A stretch of 64,000 bases of DNA from JAAXXJ01 sp964412455. GTDB lineage: Bacteria; Nitrospirota; UBA9217. The stretch's first letter is position 1, and every line of letters starts with the position of its first letter. The notes under the pieces were generated by a model. The model saw only the letters and a program-made list of their open reading frames with translations. It made no database searches and had not been told where the DNA came from. Made by a program: the position numbers and the translations under genes. Location of the stretch: the NCBI GenBank assembly GCA_964412455.1, contig CAYPOT010000010.1, positions 1 to 64,000 of the forward strand, given 5' to 3'. Below, piece by piece: positions 7,214 through 14,517 of the stretch.

Positions 7214-9669
7214 AAGGGGTCGTTCAGGGAGTCGGCTTCCGGCCCTTTGTCTATGGCCTTGCGACAAGTCTCGGGCTTGCCGGGTACGTCTCCAATAACG
7301 CGGGCGGCGTGCATATCGATATCGAAGGTAACGCGGTCCCGGAGTTCATACGTAGACTTTCCATTGAATCGCCGCCTCTTTCACGGATCTCTGATATCGC
7401 GGTCACGCCGCTCCCCCTTCATGGGTATCAGGAATTCTCCATCCACGAGAGCGGGGAGCTCGCCGGAACGCATCCTTTCACCCTCATATCTTCTGACGTA
7501 TCCATCTGCAGCGATTGCCTTCACGAACTGAACGATCCGAAGGACCGACGGTATCGCTATCCCTTCATCAACTGCACGAACTGCGGCCCCAGATTTACCA
7601 TCACGCGTGCAGTTCCCTACGACCGGCCGAACACGACCATGGCGGATTTTTCCCTCTGTCCGGCCTGTTCGAAGGAATATCATGATCCCCTTGATCGACG
7701 TTTTCACGCTCAGCCCATAGCTTGCCCTGTATGTGGACCGGAAATCGAGTTTCGAGCTCGGAATGCGGAGTGCGGAGTTAAGGGTGCCGAGGCATTGGCC
7801 GCAAGTATCAAGGTATTGCGCGAAGGTGGCATTGTGGCCATCAAAGGTCTGGGCGGTTTTCATATTGCCTGCGACGCCGCGAACCATGCCGCGGTCGCGA
7901 TTCTGCGCGAGAGGAAGCGGAAGAGCAATAAACCGTTCGCGGTCATGGCTGCTTCGATCGAGGTGATACGGGAATATTGCGAGATGACACGCGCAGAACA
8001 GGAGTTGCTCGAGTCGCCGAAGCGTCCCATTGTCCTTCTGAAGAAAAAGCAACCGGAAGCGGTTCGCGAACCACTTTCCGATGCTCTTGCACCGAACAAT
8101 CAGTATGTGGGATGGATGCTGCCGTACACACCGCTGCATGCGCTCTTGTTCTTGCAGAAGGACGGTGGGCGGGAGGGGGAAGCGGCGGGATTAAAGGCAC
8201 TGGTCATGACGAGCGGGAACCTGTCCGAAGAGCCGATCGTGCACAGGAATGACGACGCGGTCAACAAGCTTTCTGGTCTTGTGGATGCGTTCCTGCTTCA
8301 CAACCGGGACATATTCATGCGGGTGGATGATTCGGTGGTACGAGTTCGGAGTGCGGAATGCGGAATGCGGAGTGATGACAAAAAGAGTAAAACCTTGTCT
8401 TCTGAAGTACTGTTTCTCAGACGTGCGCGGGGTTACGCGCCTGAAGCGATTCCTTTGCGGGATCCGGGTCCCGAGGTCCTGGGTTGCGGCGCCGACGTCA
8501 AAAATACCTTTACTCTCACCAAGGGATCCTTTGCGATCCCCAGTCAGCATATCGGAGATATGGAAAACTACGAGACCCTGAAGTTCTTTGAGGAGAGCCT
8601 TGCCAATCTCAAACAGGTCTACCGCGTGGAACCGGTTGCCGTTGTCCATGACCTTCATCCGGGCTATTTATCCACGAGATGGGCGAAAGAACAGGGGTCA
8701 GTGAACGGCGTTTTCGGCCCCTCACCCCGACCCTCTCCCCGGAAGGGAGAGGGAGGAGGCATATATCCTCTCCCCGAGGGGGAGAGGACCGAGGTGAGGG
8801 GGGAAGTTCGGTTGGTCGCTATTCAGCACCACTATGCCCATATCGGAGCGGTCATGGCAGAGCACGGGCTTACGGAAAAGGTCATCGGCGTCGCGTTCGA
8901 CGGGACCGGGTACGGTACGGACGGGCACCTCTGGGGAGGTGAATTCCTGCTTGCCGATATCGATGGATTCCAGCGGGTCGGTCAGCTCAAGTATATTCCG
9001 CTTCCCGGCGGTGAAGCGGCGATCAGAGAGCCATGGAGAATGGCAGTAAGTTATCTTGCAGATGCAGCGGGGGGCCAGGCCTCCGAGCTGCTTTCAGCGA
9101 TCGGCTTTATGGAACGGTATGGACAAGCTTCGATCGAGCAGGTCCGACAGATAGCAGGTTCAAAAGAACTTTCGCCGCTCTCGTCCGGCGCAGGCAGATT
9201 GTTCGAAGCCGTGTCAGCAATGCTCGGGGTTTGCGACAGGAATACGTTCGAGGGTGAAGCGGCAATGGCACTGGAAGCGCTGACCAGGGACGGCATCGAT
9301 GACGAGTATCCGATTGTTATTACACGGGAAAATGAGTATACTGTTCTTGATTTTGGCAGTGCCGTCAAAGCCCTGATCGCAGACCTGGTCCGGAACGAAC
9401 CGGGATCGGTCATCGCGACACGGTTCCACAACACGGTGGCTTCGGCCATCAGAATGACGGTCCAAGCCCTCCACCAGCAGACAGGCATCATTGACGTTGC
9501 ATTGAGCGGCGGGACCTTCCAGAATCTCTATCTCTTCAGGAGAACGGCAGCGCAGCTCACATCAGACGGAATGCGTGTTCATACGAATGAACAGATGCCT
9601 CCGAACGACGCGTGCATTTCGCTGGGACAGGCGTTCATTGTGAGAGAGAGACTCAAGATGCGCAGATAG
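7186..9669 (+). CDS. hypF: Carbamoyltransferase HypF, expanded by in-frame repeat insertions
   Basis: 827 aa. HypF makes the thiocarbamate on HypE from carbamoyl phosphate, the source of the active-site cyanides. Domains in order: acylphosphatase (VQGVGFRPFVYG near residue 14), two zinc-finger repeats (CSDC...CTNCGP, CPAC...CPVCGP), YrdC-like (GGIVAIKGLGGFHIACDA) and a Kae1-like C-terminal domain (HHYAHIGAVMAEHG, AFDGTGYGTDG, LSGGTFQN). The family is typically about 750-770 aa; the excess is explained by repeat-derived segments at residues ~190-199, ~386-397 and ~511-539. All three keep the frame and lie between domain cores, so the enzyme is probably still active. ATG 7186 is chosen because acylphosphatase homology begins there. 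Confidence 0.92.
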   Translation: MAERAQIAVKGVVQGVGFRPFVYGLATSLGLAGYVSNNAGGVHIDIEGNAVPEFIRRLSIESPPLSRISDIAVTPLPLHGYQEFSIHESGELAGTHPFTLISSDVSICSDCLHELNDPKDRRYRYPFINCTNCGPRFTITRAVPYDRPNTTMADFSLCPACSKEYHDPLDRRFHAQPIACPVCGPEIEFRARNAECGVKGAEALAASIKVLREGGIVAIKGLGGFHIACDAANHAAVAILRERKRKSNKPFAVMAASIEVIREYCEMTRAEQELLESPKRPIVLLKKKQPEAVREPLSDALAPNNQYVGWMLPYTPLHALLFLQKDGGREGEAAGLKALVMTSGNLSEEPIVHRNDDAVNKLSGLVDAFLLHNRDIFMRVDDSVVRVRSAECGMRSDDKKSKTLSSEVLFLRRARGYAPEAIPLRDPGPEVLGCGADVKNTFTLTKGSFAIPSQHIGDMENYETLKFFEESLANLKQVYRVEPVAVVHDLHPGYLSTRWAKEQGSVNGVFGPSPRPSPRKGEGGGIYPLPEGERTEVRGEVRLVAIQHHYAHIGAVMAEHGLTEKVIGVAFDGTGYGTDGHLWGGEFLLADIDGFQRVGQLKYIPLPGGEAAIREPWRMAVSYLADAAGGQASELLSAIGFMERYGQASIEQVRQIAGSKELSPLSSGAGRLFEAVSAMLGVCDRNTFEGEAAMALEALTRDGIDDEYPIVITRENEYTVLDFGSAVKALIADLVRNEPGSVIATRFHNTVASAIRMTVQALHQQTGIIDVALSGGTFQNLYLFRRTAAQLTSDGMRVHTNEQMPPNDACISLGQAFIVRERLKMRR
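7757..7780. repeat. GCGGAATGCGGA-type repeat inside hypF, copy 2
   Basis: CTCGGAATGCGGAGTGCGGAG is translated as part of RARNAECGV just after the second zinc finger. It is the same unit as the one found between hypCA and hypB. Confidence 0.7.
8341..8374. repeat. GCGGAATGCGGA-type repeat inside hypF, copy 3
   Basis: TTCGGAGTGCGGAATGCGGA and its continuation encode VRSAECGMRS, giving an extra loop in the YrdC-like region of HypF. Confidence 0.72.
8717..8803. repeat. Paired inverted CTCTCCCC/GGTGAGGGG repeats inside hypF
   Basis: Two palindromic units, CCCCTCACCCCGACC...(8718-8753) and CCTCTCCCCGAGG...(8767-8803), face each other as inverted copies with ~12 bases between them. Each contains a CTCTCCCC/GGGAGAGG hairpin. 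They are translated in frame as a Pro/Arg/Gly-rich segment (SPRPSPRKGEGG...). The same family flanks the DUF559 gene at 9675-9712 and 10062-10100 and recurs at 12330-12368. Confidence 0.8.
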
Positions 9670-9674
9670 TAAAA

Positions 9675-9712
9675 TCCTCTCCCCGTTGGGGAGAGGGCAG
9701 GGTGAGGGGGGA
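9675..9712. repeat. CTCTCCCC palindromic repeat, left flank of DUF559 gene
   Basis: CCTCTCCCCGTTGGGGAGAG, a short linker, then GGGTGAGGGGGGA. It abuts the ATG of the nuclease gene. It is an inverted copy of the unit at 10062-10100. Confidence 0.8.
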
Positions 9713-10077
9713 TGAAGCGCCCAAATATCGATAAGTCTCGATCCTTGAGAAAGAATCTGACAGATGCCGAACGAAGGCTTTGGGCGTTGTTGCGAAATCG
9801 GCAGATGGCAGGCGTTAAATTCAGGAGGCAATTTCCCTTAGAGAAGTACATTTTAGATTTCTATTCACCGGAATATAAACTTGCTGTTGAAGCCGATGGC
9901 GGGCAGCATTATGATGATGATGGCTTACAACAGGATCAGGAAAGGACAGCCGTATTAGAATCTTTCGGCGTGAGGGTATTGCGGTTCAATAATCGAGAAG
10001 TATTAAATAATATTGAAGGTGTGTACGATGTTGTCTTGAGAGTGATAGAACAAAGCAGAAAGACCCCCTCACCTTAG
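9712..10077 (+). CDS. DUF559 (Vsr-like PD-(D/E)XK) endonuclease
   Basis: 121 aa. It resembles the DUF559 family of very-short-patch-repair-like nucleases: N-terminal LTDAERRLWALLRNRQMAGVKFRRQ, then a catalytic-type core with FYSPEYKLAVEADGGQHY, and VRVLRFNNREVLNNIEGV. The role is unknown; restriction or repair-like cleavage is inferred from the fold only. Its ATG touches the left repeat and its stop codon lies inside the right repeat, and the two repeats are inverted relative to each other. The gene is thus a self-contained insert between hypF and hypD. Its codon usage is more AT-rich than the neighbouring hyp genes, which also suggests transfer. Confidence 0.85.
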   Translation: MKRPNIDKSRSLRKNLTDAERRLWALLRNRQMAGVKFRRQFPLEKYILDFYSPEYKLAVEADGGQHYDDDGLQQDQERTAVLESFGVRVLRFNNREVLNNIEGVYDVVLRVIEQSRKTPSP

Positions 10078-10100
10078 TCCTCTCCCCCCTGGGGAGAGGA
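10062..10100. repeat. CTCTCCCC palindromic repeat, right flank of DUF559 gene
   Basis: ACCCCCTCACCTTAG then TCCTCTCCCCCCTGGGGAGA. It is the inverted counterpart of the left flank and supplies the last codons and stop of the DUF559 gene. Confidence 0.8.
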
Positions 10101-10116
10101 TGAAAAACAGGAAAAC

Positions 10117-11175
10117 ATGAAACAGATGCTCGATGAACTTCAGCAGCTGACGGCACAGATAAAAAGACCTCTCAAACTTATGGAGGTCTGCGGGACCCAT
10201 ACGGTCGAGATCTTTCGCCATGGGATCCGCTCCATCATTCCGAACACGATCACTCTCCTGAGCGGGCCGGGTTGCCCGGTCTGCGTGACCTCCATCAGGG
10301 ACGTCGATGCGGCGATATCGATCGCAATGCGGCCGAACACTATCCTGGTGACCTTTGGGGATATGATGCGGGTGCCGGGCGGTAAACAGTCTCTCATGGA
10401 GGCCCGTTCCGAAGGCGCTGACGTCAGGGTTATGTACTCGCCCATGGATGCTCTGAAGCTCGCCCAAGAGGAAGGCTCGAAGCAGGTCGTGTTCTTTGCA
10501 ACCGGATTCGAGACCACGTCGCCGCTCATCGCCGGAACGGTCCTTGCAGCGTCCCGGCAAAAAGTAAAGAACTTTACCATCCTTTCCTCGCACAAGACCG
10601 TTCCGCTCGCCCTCAAGGCGCTGCTCGATTCTCCCGATGTCCGTGTGGATGGTTTCATCCTTCCGGGACATGTAAGCACGATCATCGGACTGGCTCCCTA
10701 TGAATTTGTGGCCCATGAATACAAGAAGCCGGCGGTCGTAACCGGGTTCGAAGCTGGTGAGATCATCGAAGGTATTCTGATGATAGTCCGTCAGATCGCC
10801 AAAGGTGATGCAAAGGTGGAGAATGCCTATCCCACAGTGGTCAGGCCGGAAGGGAATCCCCGGGCCGTCGAGATCCTGAACGATATATTCGAGCCTTCCG
10901 ACACCTATTGGCGCGGGATCGGAGTCCTGCCGGGAACCGGCCTGAAATTGCGGGAGAAGTACCGGGAGTTCGACGCCGAGACGCGCTTCCATCCTGAATC
11001 AACAGGCATTGCCGAACCGGAGCTGTGCTCGTGTGGGGACATCCTGCGGGGGGTGAAGATACCGACCGAATGTCCGATCTTCGGCACCGGCTGCACGCCT
11101 GAAAATCCGGTCGGACCCTGCATGGTCAGCACGGAAGGCAGCTGTTCGGCGTATTTCAAGTACGGACACCGGTGA
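10117..11175 (+). CDS. hypD: Hydrogenase maturation protein HypD
   Basis: 352 aa. HypD is the 4Fe-4S scaffold that, with HypC and HypE, assembles Fe(CN)2CO. MEVCGTHT near the N-terminus supplies the active cysteine, followed by GPGCPVCVT with the redox cysteine pair and FATGFETT. The C-terminal cluster-binding region contains CSCGDILRG, CPIFGTGC, and GPCMVSTEGSCSAYFKYG. All expected cysteines are present and the length is normal. It is separated from hypF by the DUF559 insertion, so its transcription must pass through or start within that insert. Confidence 0.94.
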   Translation: MKQMLDELQQLTAQIKRPLKLMEVCGTHTVEIFRHGIRSIIPNTITLLSGPGCPVCVTSIRDVDAAISIAMRPNTILVTFGDMMRVPGGKQSLMEARSEGADVRVMYSPMDALKLAQEEGSKQVVFFATGFETTSPLIAGTVLAASRQKVKNFTILSSHKTVPLALKALLDSPDVRVDGFILPGHVSTIIGLAPYEFVAHEYKKPAVVTGFEAGEIIEGILMIVRQIAKGDAKVENAYPTVVRPEGNPRAVEILNDIFEPSDTYWRGIGVLPGTGLKLREKYREFDAETRFHPESTGIAEPELCSCGDILRGVKIPTECPIFGTGCTPENPVGPCMVSTEGSCSAYFKYGHR

Positions 11176-11195
11176 AGCAATCCAGACCACTGATC

Positions 11196-11250
11196 GCCAC
11201 GAAGGCACGAAGGCTCGAAGAACGGCATGCCGTCTTGGTGACTTTGTGGC
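11196..11250. repeat. Short GCCACGAAGG inverted-repeat element between hypD and hypE
   Basis: GCCACGAAGGCAC (11196-11208) is an imperfect inverted match (two mismatches) to GTGACTTTGTGGC (11238-11250). It looks like a shortened relative of the two ~162-bp elements at 23139-23301 and 41028-41190. Confidence 0.6.
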
Positions 11251-11265
11251 AGAGGTATGTTTTCT

Positions 11266-12261
11266 ATGGATAAGATACTCTTAGGACACGGCAGCGGCGG
11301 AAAACTGATGCACGCGCTCATCGAGGAGCACTTCAGCCCCGCATTCGGGAACGCCGGAGCAGGCGATTCGGCCATTGTTGATGTCCCGACGAAGCGGCTG
11401 GCCTATACGACCGATTCCTATGTTGTCTCGCCGCTGTTCTTTCCCGGCGGCAATATCGGCGATCTTGCGGTCTGCGGCACCGTGAACGACCTGTCCGTGG
11501 CCGGTGCGACACCGCTGTATCTTACCGCCGGGTTCATCATTGAAGAGGGGTACCCGCTAGCAGATCTCAAGAAGATCATCGCAAGCATGGCTGCAGCGGC
11601 AAAACAGGCAGGCATCACGATCGTGGCAGGAGACACCAAGGTCGTGAACAAGGGCAAGGCGGATGGCGTATTCATTAATACTTCGGGCATCGGGTCGCTC
11701 GAGGACGGCGTCTCCATTTCACCGGTTAATATCAGGGAAGGGGACGCGGTCATCATCAGCGGAGAACTGGGGAACCACGGCGTCGCGATCCTTGCCGAAC
11801 GGAACGGCCTGACCTTCGATCCTCCCATCATAAGTGACACGAGGCCGCTGAACAGCCTCGTAAGAGCCATGTATCAGGCTTCGGACAAGATCCGCTTCAT
11901 GCGCGATCCCACACGGGGAGGCCTTGCCACCACGCTGAAGGAGGCCGCGCTCGAGTCCGGGCTCTGTATCAAGATACGCGAACAAACACTGCCTGTCCCG
12001 CCGCCTGTCAAGGGCGCATGCAGTCTGCTGGGATTAGATCCGCTCTACGTGGCGAATGAAGGCATCCTCGTGGCCGTGGTTGATCCCGGCGTGGCAGAAC
12101 AGGTCGTTTCGGCCATACGAGGTCATGAGCACGGCAGGAACGCCGCGGTGATCGGTACGGTTGATAGATCAGCGCCGGGCATGGTTCTCCTTGAAACAGT
12201 TGCCGGCGGCAGCCGGATCATAGATATGCTCCAGGGCGAGATGCTGCCGAGGATTTGTTAA
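11266..12261 (+). CDS. hypE: Hydrogenase maturation protein HypE
   Basis: 331 aa, PurM-like ATP-binding protein. It dehydrates the thiocarbamate that HypF places on its C-terminal cysteine to a thiocyanate and donates cyanide to HypC/HypD. N-terminal GHGSGGKLMH, the ATP-site segments TDSYVVSPLFFPGG and GDTKVV, and RDPTRGGLATTL are typical. The chain ends in PRIC, the exact C-terminal cysteine tail required for activity. ATG 11266 is preferred to ATG 11257 because the AGAGG ribosome site is ten bases upstream of it, and homology starts there. It completes the hyp set. Confidence 0.94.
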   Translation: MDKILLGHGSGGKLMHALIEEHFSPAFGNAGAGDSAIVDVPTKRLAYTTDSYVVSPLFFPGGNIGDLAVCGTVNDLSVAGATPLYLTAGFIIEEGYPLADLKKIIASMAAAAKQAGITIVAGDTKVVNKGKADGVFINTSGIGSLEDGVSISPVNIREGDAVIISGELGNHGVAILAERNGLTFDPPIISDTRPLNSLVRAMYQASDKIRFMRDPTRGGLATTLKEAALESGLCIKIREQTLPVPPPVKGACSLLGLDPLYVANEGILVAVVDPGVAEQVVSAIRGHEHGRNAAVIGTVDRSAPGMVLLETVAGGSRIIDMLQGEMLPRIC

Positions 12262-12329
12262 CCCGACGTGATTGTAGTCAGGCCCTCCTGCCTCCGTCCT
12301 ATGGAAGTCCGAAGGTCAATCAACAACAT

Positions 12330-12368
12330 GTCCTCTCCCAACAGCGGAGAGGGTTGGGTGAGGGGGGA
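12330..12368. repeat. Solitary CTCTCCC palindromic repeat
   Basis: TGTCCTCTCCCAACAGCGGA with continuation GAGGGTTGGGTGAGGGGGGA. Same family as the units in hypF and around the DUF559 gene, without an associated gene. Confidence 0.7.
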
Positions 12369-12479
12369 CTTGCCGGGCGGTATCTACATTTAGCTCGCAG
12401 CAGTTCAACGAAAGTGCATAAAAACAAGTTGACTGTTTCTCTTCCCTGGAATAGTATCTCTGTTCAAGGGAGAAAAAGA

Positions 12480-12692
12480 ATGCGCATCACCGTAACAATA
12501 GAAAAGAAGGCTCTTAATGAACTGATCGCAGAGAGCGGCCAGGAGAATGGGTCCGAAGCTCTTCGGGCTGCTGTGGAGTTCTACCTAAAACGGAAGAAGA
12601 TAGAACATATTAAGCAGAACAAAGGCAAGGTGAAATTCGACCGGACGGCGGACGAGATACGGCATTCCATGTCATCGTTGACATTTCAATAG
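12480..12692 (+). CDS. VapB-like orphan antitoxin
   Basis: 70 aa. The sequence MRITVTIEKKALNELIAES, then SEALRAAVEFYLKRKK, has the ribbon-helix-helix pattern of VapB-family antitoxins, with a basic, unstructured C-terminal half that would normally wrap a PIN toxin. No PIN-domain gene follows; the next 260 bases hold no recognisable gene. ATG 12480 is used; an upstream extension in the same frame (from 12255) overlaps a repeat and is unlikely to be translated. It is either an orphan DNA-binding regulator or the remnant of a toxin-antitoxin pair. Confidence 0.6.
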   Translation: MRITVTIEKKALNELIAESGQENGSEALRAAVEFYLKRKKIEHIKQNKGKVKFDRTADEIRHSMSSLTFQ

Positions 12693-12876
12693 CTGTTGAA
12701 CAAAGCAAAGATTGCAGGCCGTAATTGCGAACATTCCAGCATTCCAGGTCTGACCCCGCATACGCCCGGTCATCTGTGCTACTGTAGTTTTAACGGATGA
12801 TATGACGGATGATATTGTTCGTTTGAAATACTTCAAGCTGTTCTCATCCCGTTGAAGTCGAGCATTATTCTTGCGG

Positions 12877-12911
12877 GCTAGTAAAGAACGGAATTTCGCG
12901 TTTTACTAGCC
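12877..12911. repeat. GCTAGTAAA hairpin in the gap before the 12.95-kb gene
   Basis: GCTAGTAAA is followed ~15 bases later by its inverted copy within TTTTACTAGC. No T-tract follows, so it is not a convincing terminator. The rest of 12693-12953 shows nothing I can assign. Confidence 0.45.
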
Positions 12912-12953
12912 GGATACGGCTAGACAATCACTGGTTATAGATGGAGAAACGAG

Positions 12954-13280
12954 ATGAGTCAGCGTACCAGTACATTACTGTTAATGATGGCAGGTTTATC
13001 TGTCTTGTACTCGATCATCTTTTCGCTATTGCAAGATTGTAGGGCCAGAAAACTAGCCCAATGGGTAAAAGTGGAATATCCTGAAGCTTGGATGTCATTA
13101 CCCTGGATTCTTCGGAAAATTGTGAAAGCAGATATCGGTTTGCGCCGCCTTCATCGTGCCCATGTGATAGACAGCACTATTTTTAGGGAAGGATATAACG
13201 TATTACAGAAATACGATCGTCACATTTGGCTTAGTCTTTTTTGTAGTTTAGCCCTTCTGCTAATAGTTTTAACCGTATAA
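12954..13280 (+). CDS. Small membrane protein, possibly UspB-like
   Basis: 108 aa with one hydrophobic helix at each end (residues ~8-26 and ~90-108) and a basic middle. The arrangement and the ending RHIWLSLFCSLALLLIVLTV recall the universal stress protein B family, but the similarity is weak and judged by eye. It has no clear partner. It precedes the higBA pair and, like its neighbours here, has lower GC than the chromosome. Function unknown. Confidence 0.5.
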   Translation: MSQRTSTLLLMMAGLSVLYSIIFSLLQDCRARKLAQWVKVEYPEAWMSLPWILRKIVKADIGLRRLHRAHVIDSTIFREGYNVLQKYDRHIWLSLFCSLALLLIVLTV

Positions 13281-13286
13281 TATCCC

Positions 13287-13315
13287 TTGACGATAATATC
13301 CTTTTGAGATAGTAT
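13287..13315 (+). promoter_or_regulatory. Sigma-70 promoter of higBA
   Basis: TTGACG (13287-13292), 17-base spacer, TAGTAT (13310-13315). The predicted start of transcription (~13322) coincides with the GTG of higB, so the message may be leaderless. Confidence 0.6.
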
Positions 13316-13321
13316 ACCCCT

Positions 13322-13603
13322 GTGATTAAATTGTTCAAAAGCAAGGAAGCCGAAAAATTGTTTCAGGGTCGGTTTTCCTCAAAATTGCCGCAGGCAATTC
13401 AACGGGTTGCTGCAATAAAGCTTGAAATGATTCATGCTGCAAGCGTAATCGAAACATTACGCATACCGCCGTCAAACCATCTTGAGGAATTGAAGGGCGA
13501 AAGGAAAGGGCAACATAGCATCCGCATCAATAAACAGTGGAGAATTTGTTTTACTTGGAAGGGCAGCGATGCCTACGATATTGAAATAGTCGATTATCAT
13601 TGA
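13322..13603 (+). CDS. higB: HigB/RelE-family toxin
   Basis: 93 aa. Ribosome-dependent mRNA interferases of this family begin IKxFKxK and end in a strand such as WRICFTW...DIEIVDYH, as seen here. The central part has IPPSNHLEELKGERKGQHSIRIN, the usual HigB core with its basic catalytic residues. GTG 13322 is the only sensible start and no ribosome site precedes it. It is followed directly by higA, in the reversed (toxin first) order typical of hig loci. Confidence 0.88.
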   Translation: MIKLFKSKEAEKLFQGRFSSKLPQAIQRVAAIKLEMIHAASVIETLRIPPSNHLEELKGERKGQHSIRINKQWRICFTWKGSDAYDIEIVDYH

Positions 13604-13614
13604 GAGGTGAGAAG

Positions 13615-13926
13615 ATGAAAGAGAATAAACGTGATTTTTCTCCCATTCATCCGGGCGAAATCCTCGTTACGGAATTCCTGGAACCCATGGGAATCAGTCA
13701 GTACAGGTTGGCTAAAGATATAGGTGTTACAGCTCGTCGCATTAATGAGATCGTACATGGTCGGCGGGCTATTTCTGCCGATACGGCCCTGAGATTGAGC
13801 CATTTTTTCAGCATGGAAGCGCAATTTTGGCTAAATCTTCAATCAAGATATGACATGGAAGTAGCCAAAGAAAAGGATCTCGATAAGATCGTCAAGCAAG
13901 TCCGTCCCTTCTCACGCGCGGCATAA
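13615..13926 (+). CDS. higA: HigA-family antitoxin, HTH XRE type
   Basis: 103 aa. IHPGEILVTEFLEPMGISQYRLAKDIGV and the ARRINEIVHGRRAISADTALRLSHFF core form the HigA helix-turn-helix. It neutralises HigB and represses the shared promoter. ATG 13615 has GAGGTGAG just upstream and lies 12 bases after the toxin stop. An attC-like site follows immediately, suggesting that higBA is an integron cassette. Confidence 0.9.
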   Translation: MKENKRDFSPIHPGEILVTEFLEPMGISQYRLAKDIGVTARRINEIVHGRRAISADTALRLSHFFSMEAQFWLNLQSRYDMEVAKEKDLDKIVKQVRPFSRAA

Positions 13927-13937
13927 TCGAAGAAATA

Positions 13938-13997
13938 TCCTAACCAACGGCTCGACTCCGTCCGGGCTTCGCCCGGCGGGTCAGCCGCGCGTTATAC
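13938..13997 (+). other. Integron attC-like recombination site
   Basis: Ordered elements of a 60-bp attC: R'' TCCTAAC (13938-13944), spacer CAA, L'' CGGCTCGAC (13948-13956), a central CCGGGC/GCCCGG hairpin (13962-13976), L' GTCAGCCG (13980-13987), spacer CGC, R' GTTATAC (13991-13997). L'' equals the complement of L' plus one extra C, the extrahelical base typical of folded attC sites. R' departs from GTTRRRY at one position, and R''/R' pairing is imperfect. The next ORF begins 10 bases later, as in cassettes. No integrase gene lies in the window. Confidence 0.6.
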
Positions 13998-14007
13998 GAT
14001 AAAAACG

Positions 14008-14517
14008 ATGGAAAGAAGACAAATACACGAAGAGGAACTCCAGTACTTATTCAACCTTATAGGCGAGGCTATATGGCACTCTCAACACGTTGAGCAAGCG
14101 CTACACACCTTTGTTACCTTAAAGAAGGACATTAAGGTCCGCGGTTCGGTAACACCTGAGGCAGGTGAACGGCTTTTTGATAAAAATCAGAGGAAGCCTC
14201 TCGGTGTTTCACTTAAAGCATCTCGTGAAGCTGGTGTTTTATCGTCATCTCTCCAAGATAGAGCAGAGGCGTTCAAAGAAGAACGGAACTGGCTTATTCA
14301 TTGGTGTGTTCCGTCTAGCGGTGCTGACCTATATCTTGACACTACTCGTTTTCCCCTGATGGAGCGAATCAAGCGATTGACTATCGAGGCTCGGACAATT
14401 CATGGGTTAATCGCAGAAGAAATAGAGGCATTTGTTTGCTCTCAAGGCGTTTCCAAAAAATGGATTATGGAAACTGCTATGGAAACAATCAGAAAACTCA
14501 AGGGGGAACGGAACTGA
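14008..14517 (+). CDS. Cassette-like protein with HEPN-type RNxxxH motif
   Basis: 169 aa, no confident family. The C-terminal half contains EERNWLIHWC: Arg, polar Asn, three residues, His, which is the Rx4-6H signature of HEPN ribonuclease and toxin domains, set in helices as expected. It begins 10 bases after the attC-like site with no evident ribosome site. Its AT-richer codons differ from the chromosome. It overlaps or abuts the following membrane protein gene, so the two could act together. HEPN assignment rests on one motif and helical character only. Confidence 0.55.
   Translation: MERRQIHEEELQYLFNLIGEAIWHSQHVEQALHTFVTLKKDIKVRGSVTPEAGERLFDKNQRKPLGVSLKASREAGVLSSSLQDRAEAFKEERNWLIHWCVPSSGADLYLDTTRFPLMERIKRLTIEARTIHGLIAEEIEAFVCSQGVSKKWIMETAMETIRKLKGERN

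Noticed and set aside
7756..8803. Frameshifts or pseudogene status for hypF because of odd internal segments
   Set aside because: All three repeat-derived segments keep the frame and every catalytic motif on both sides is intact.
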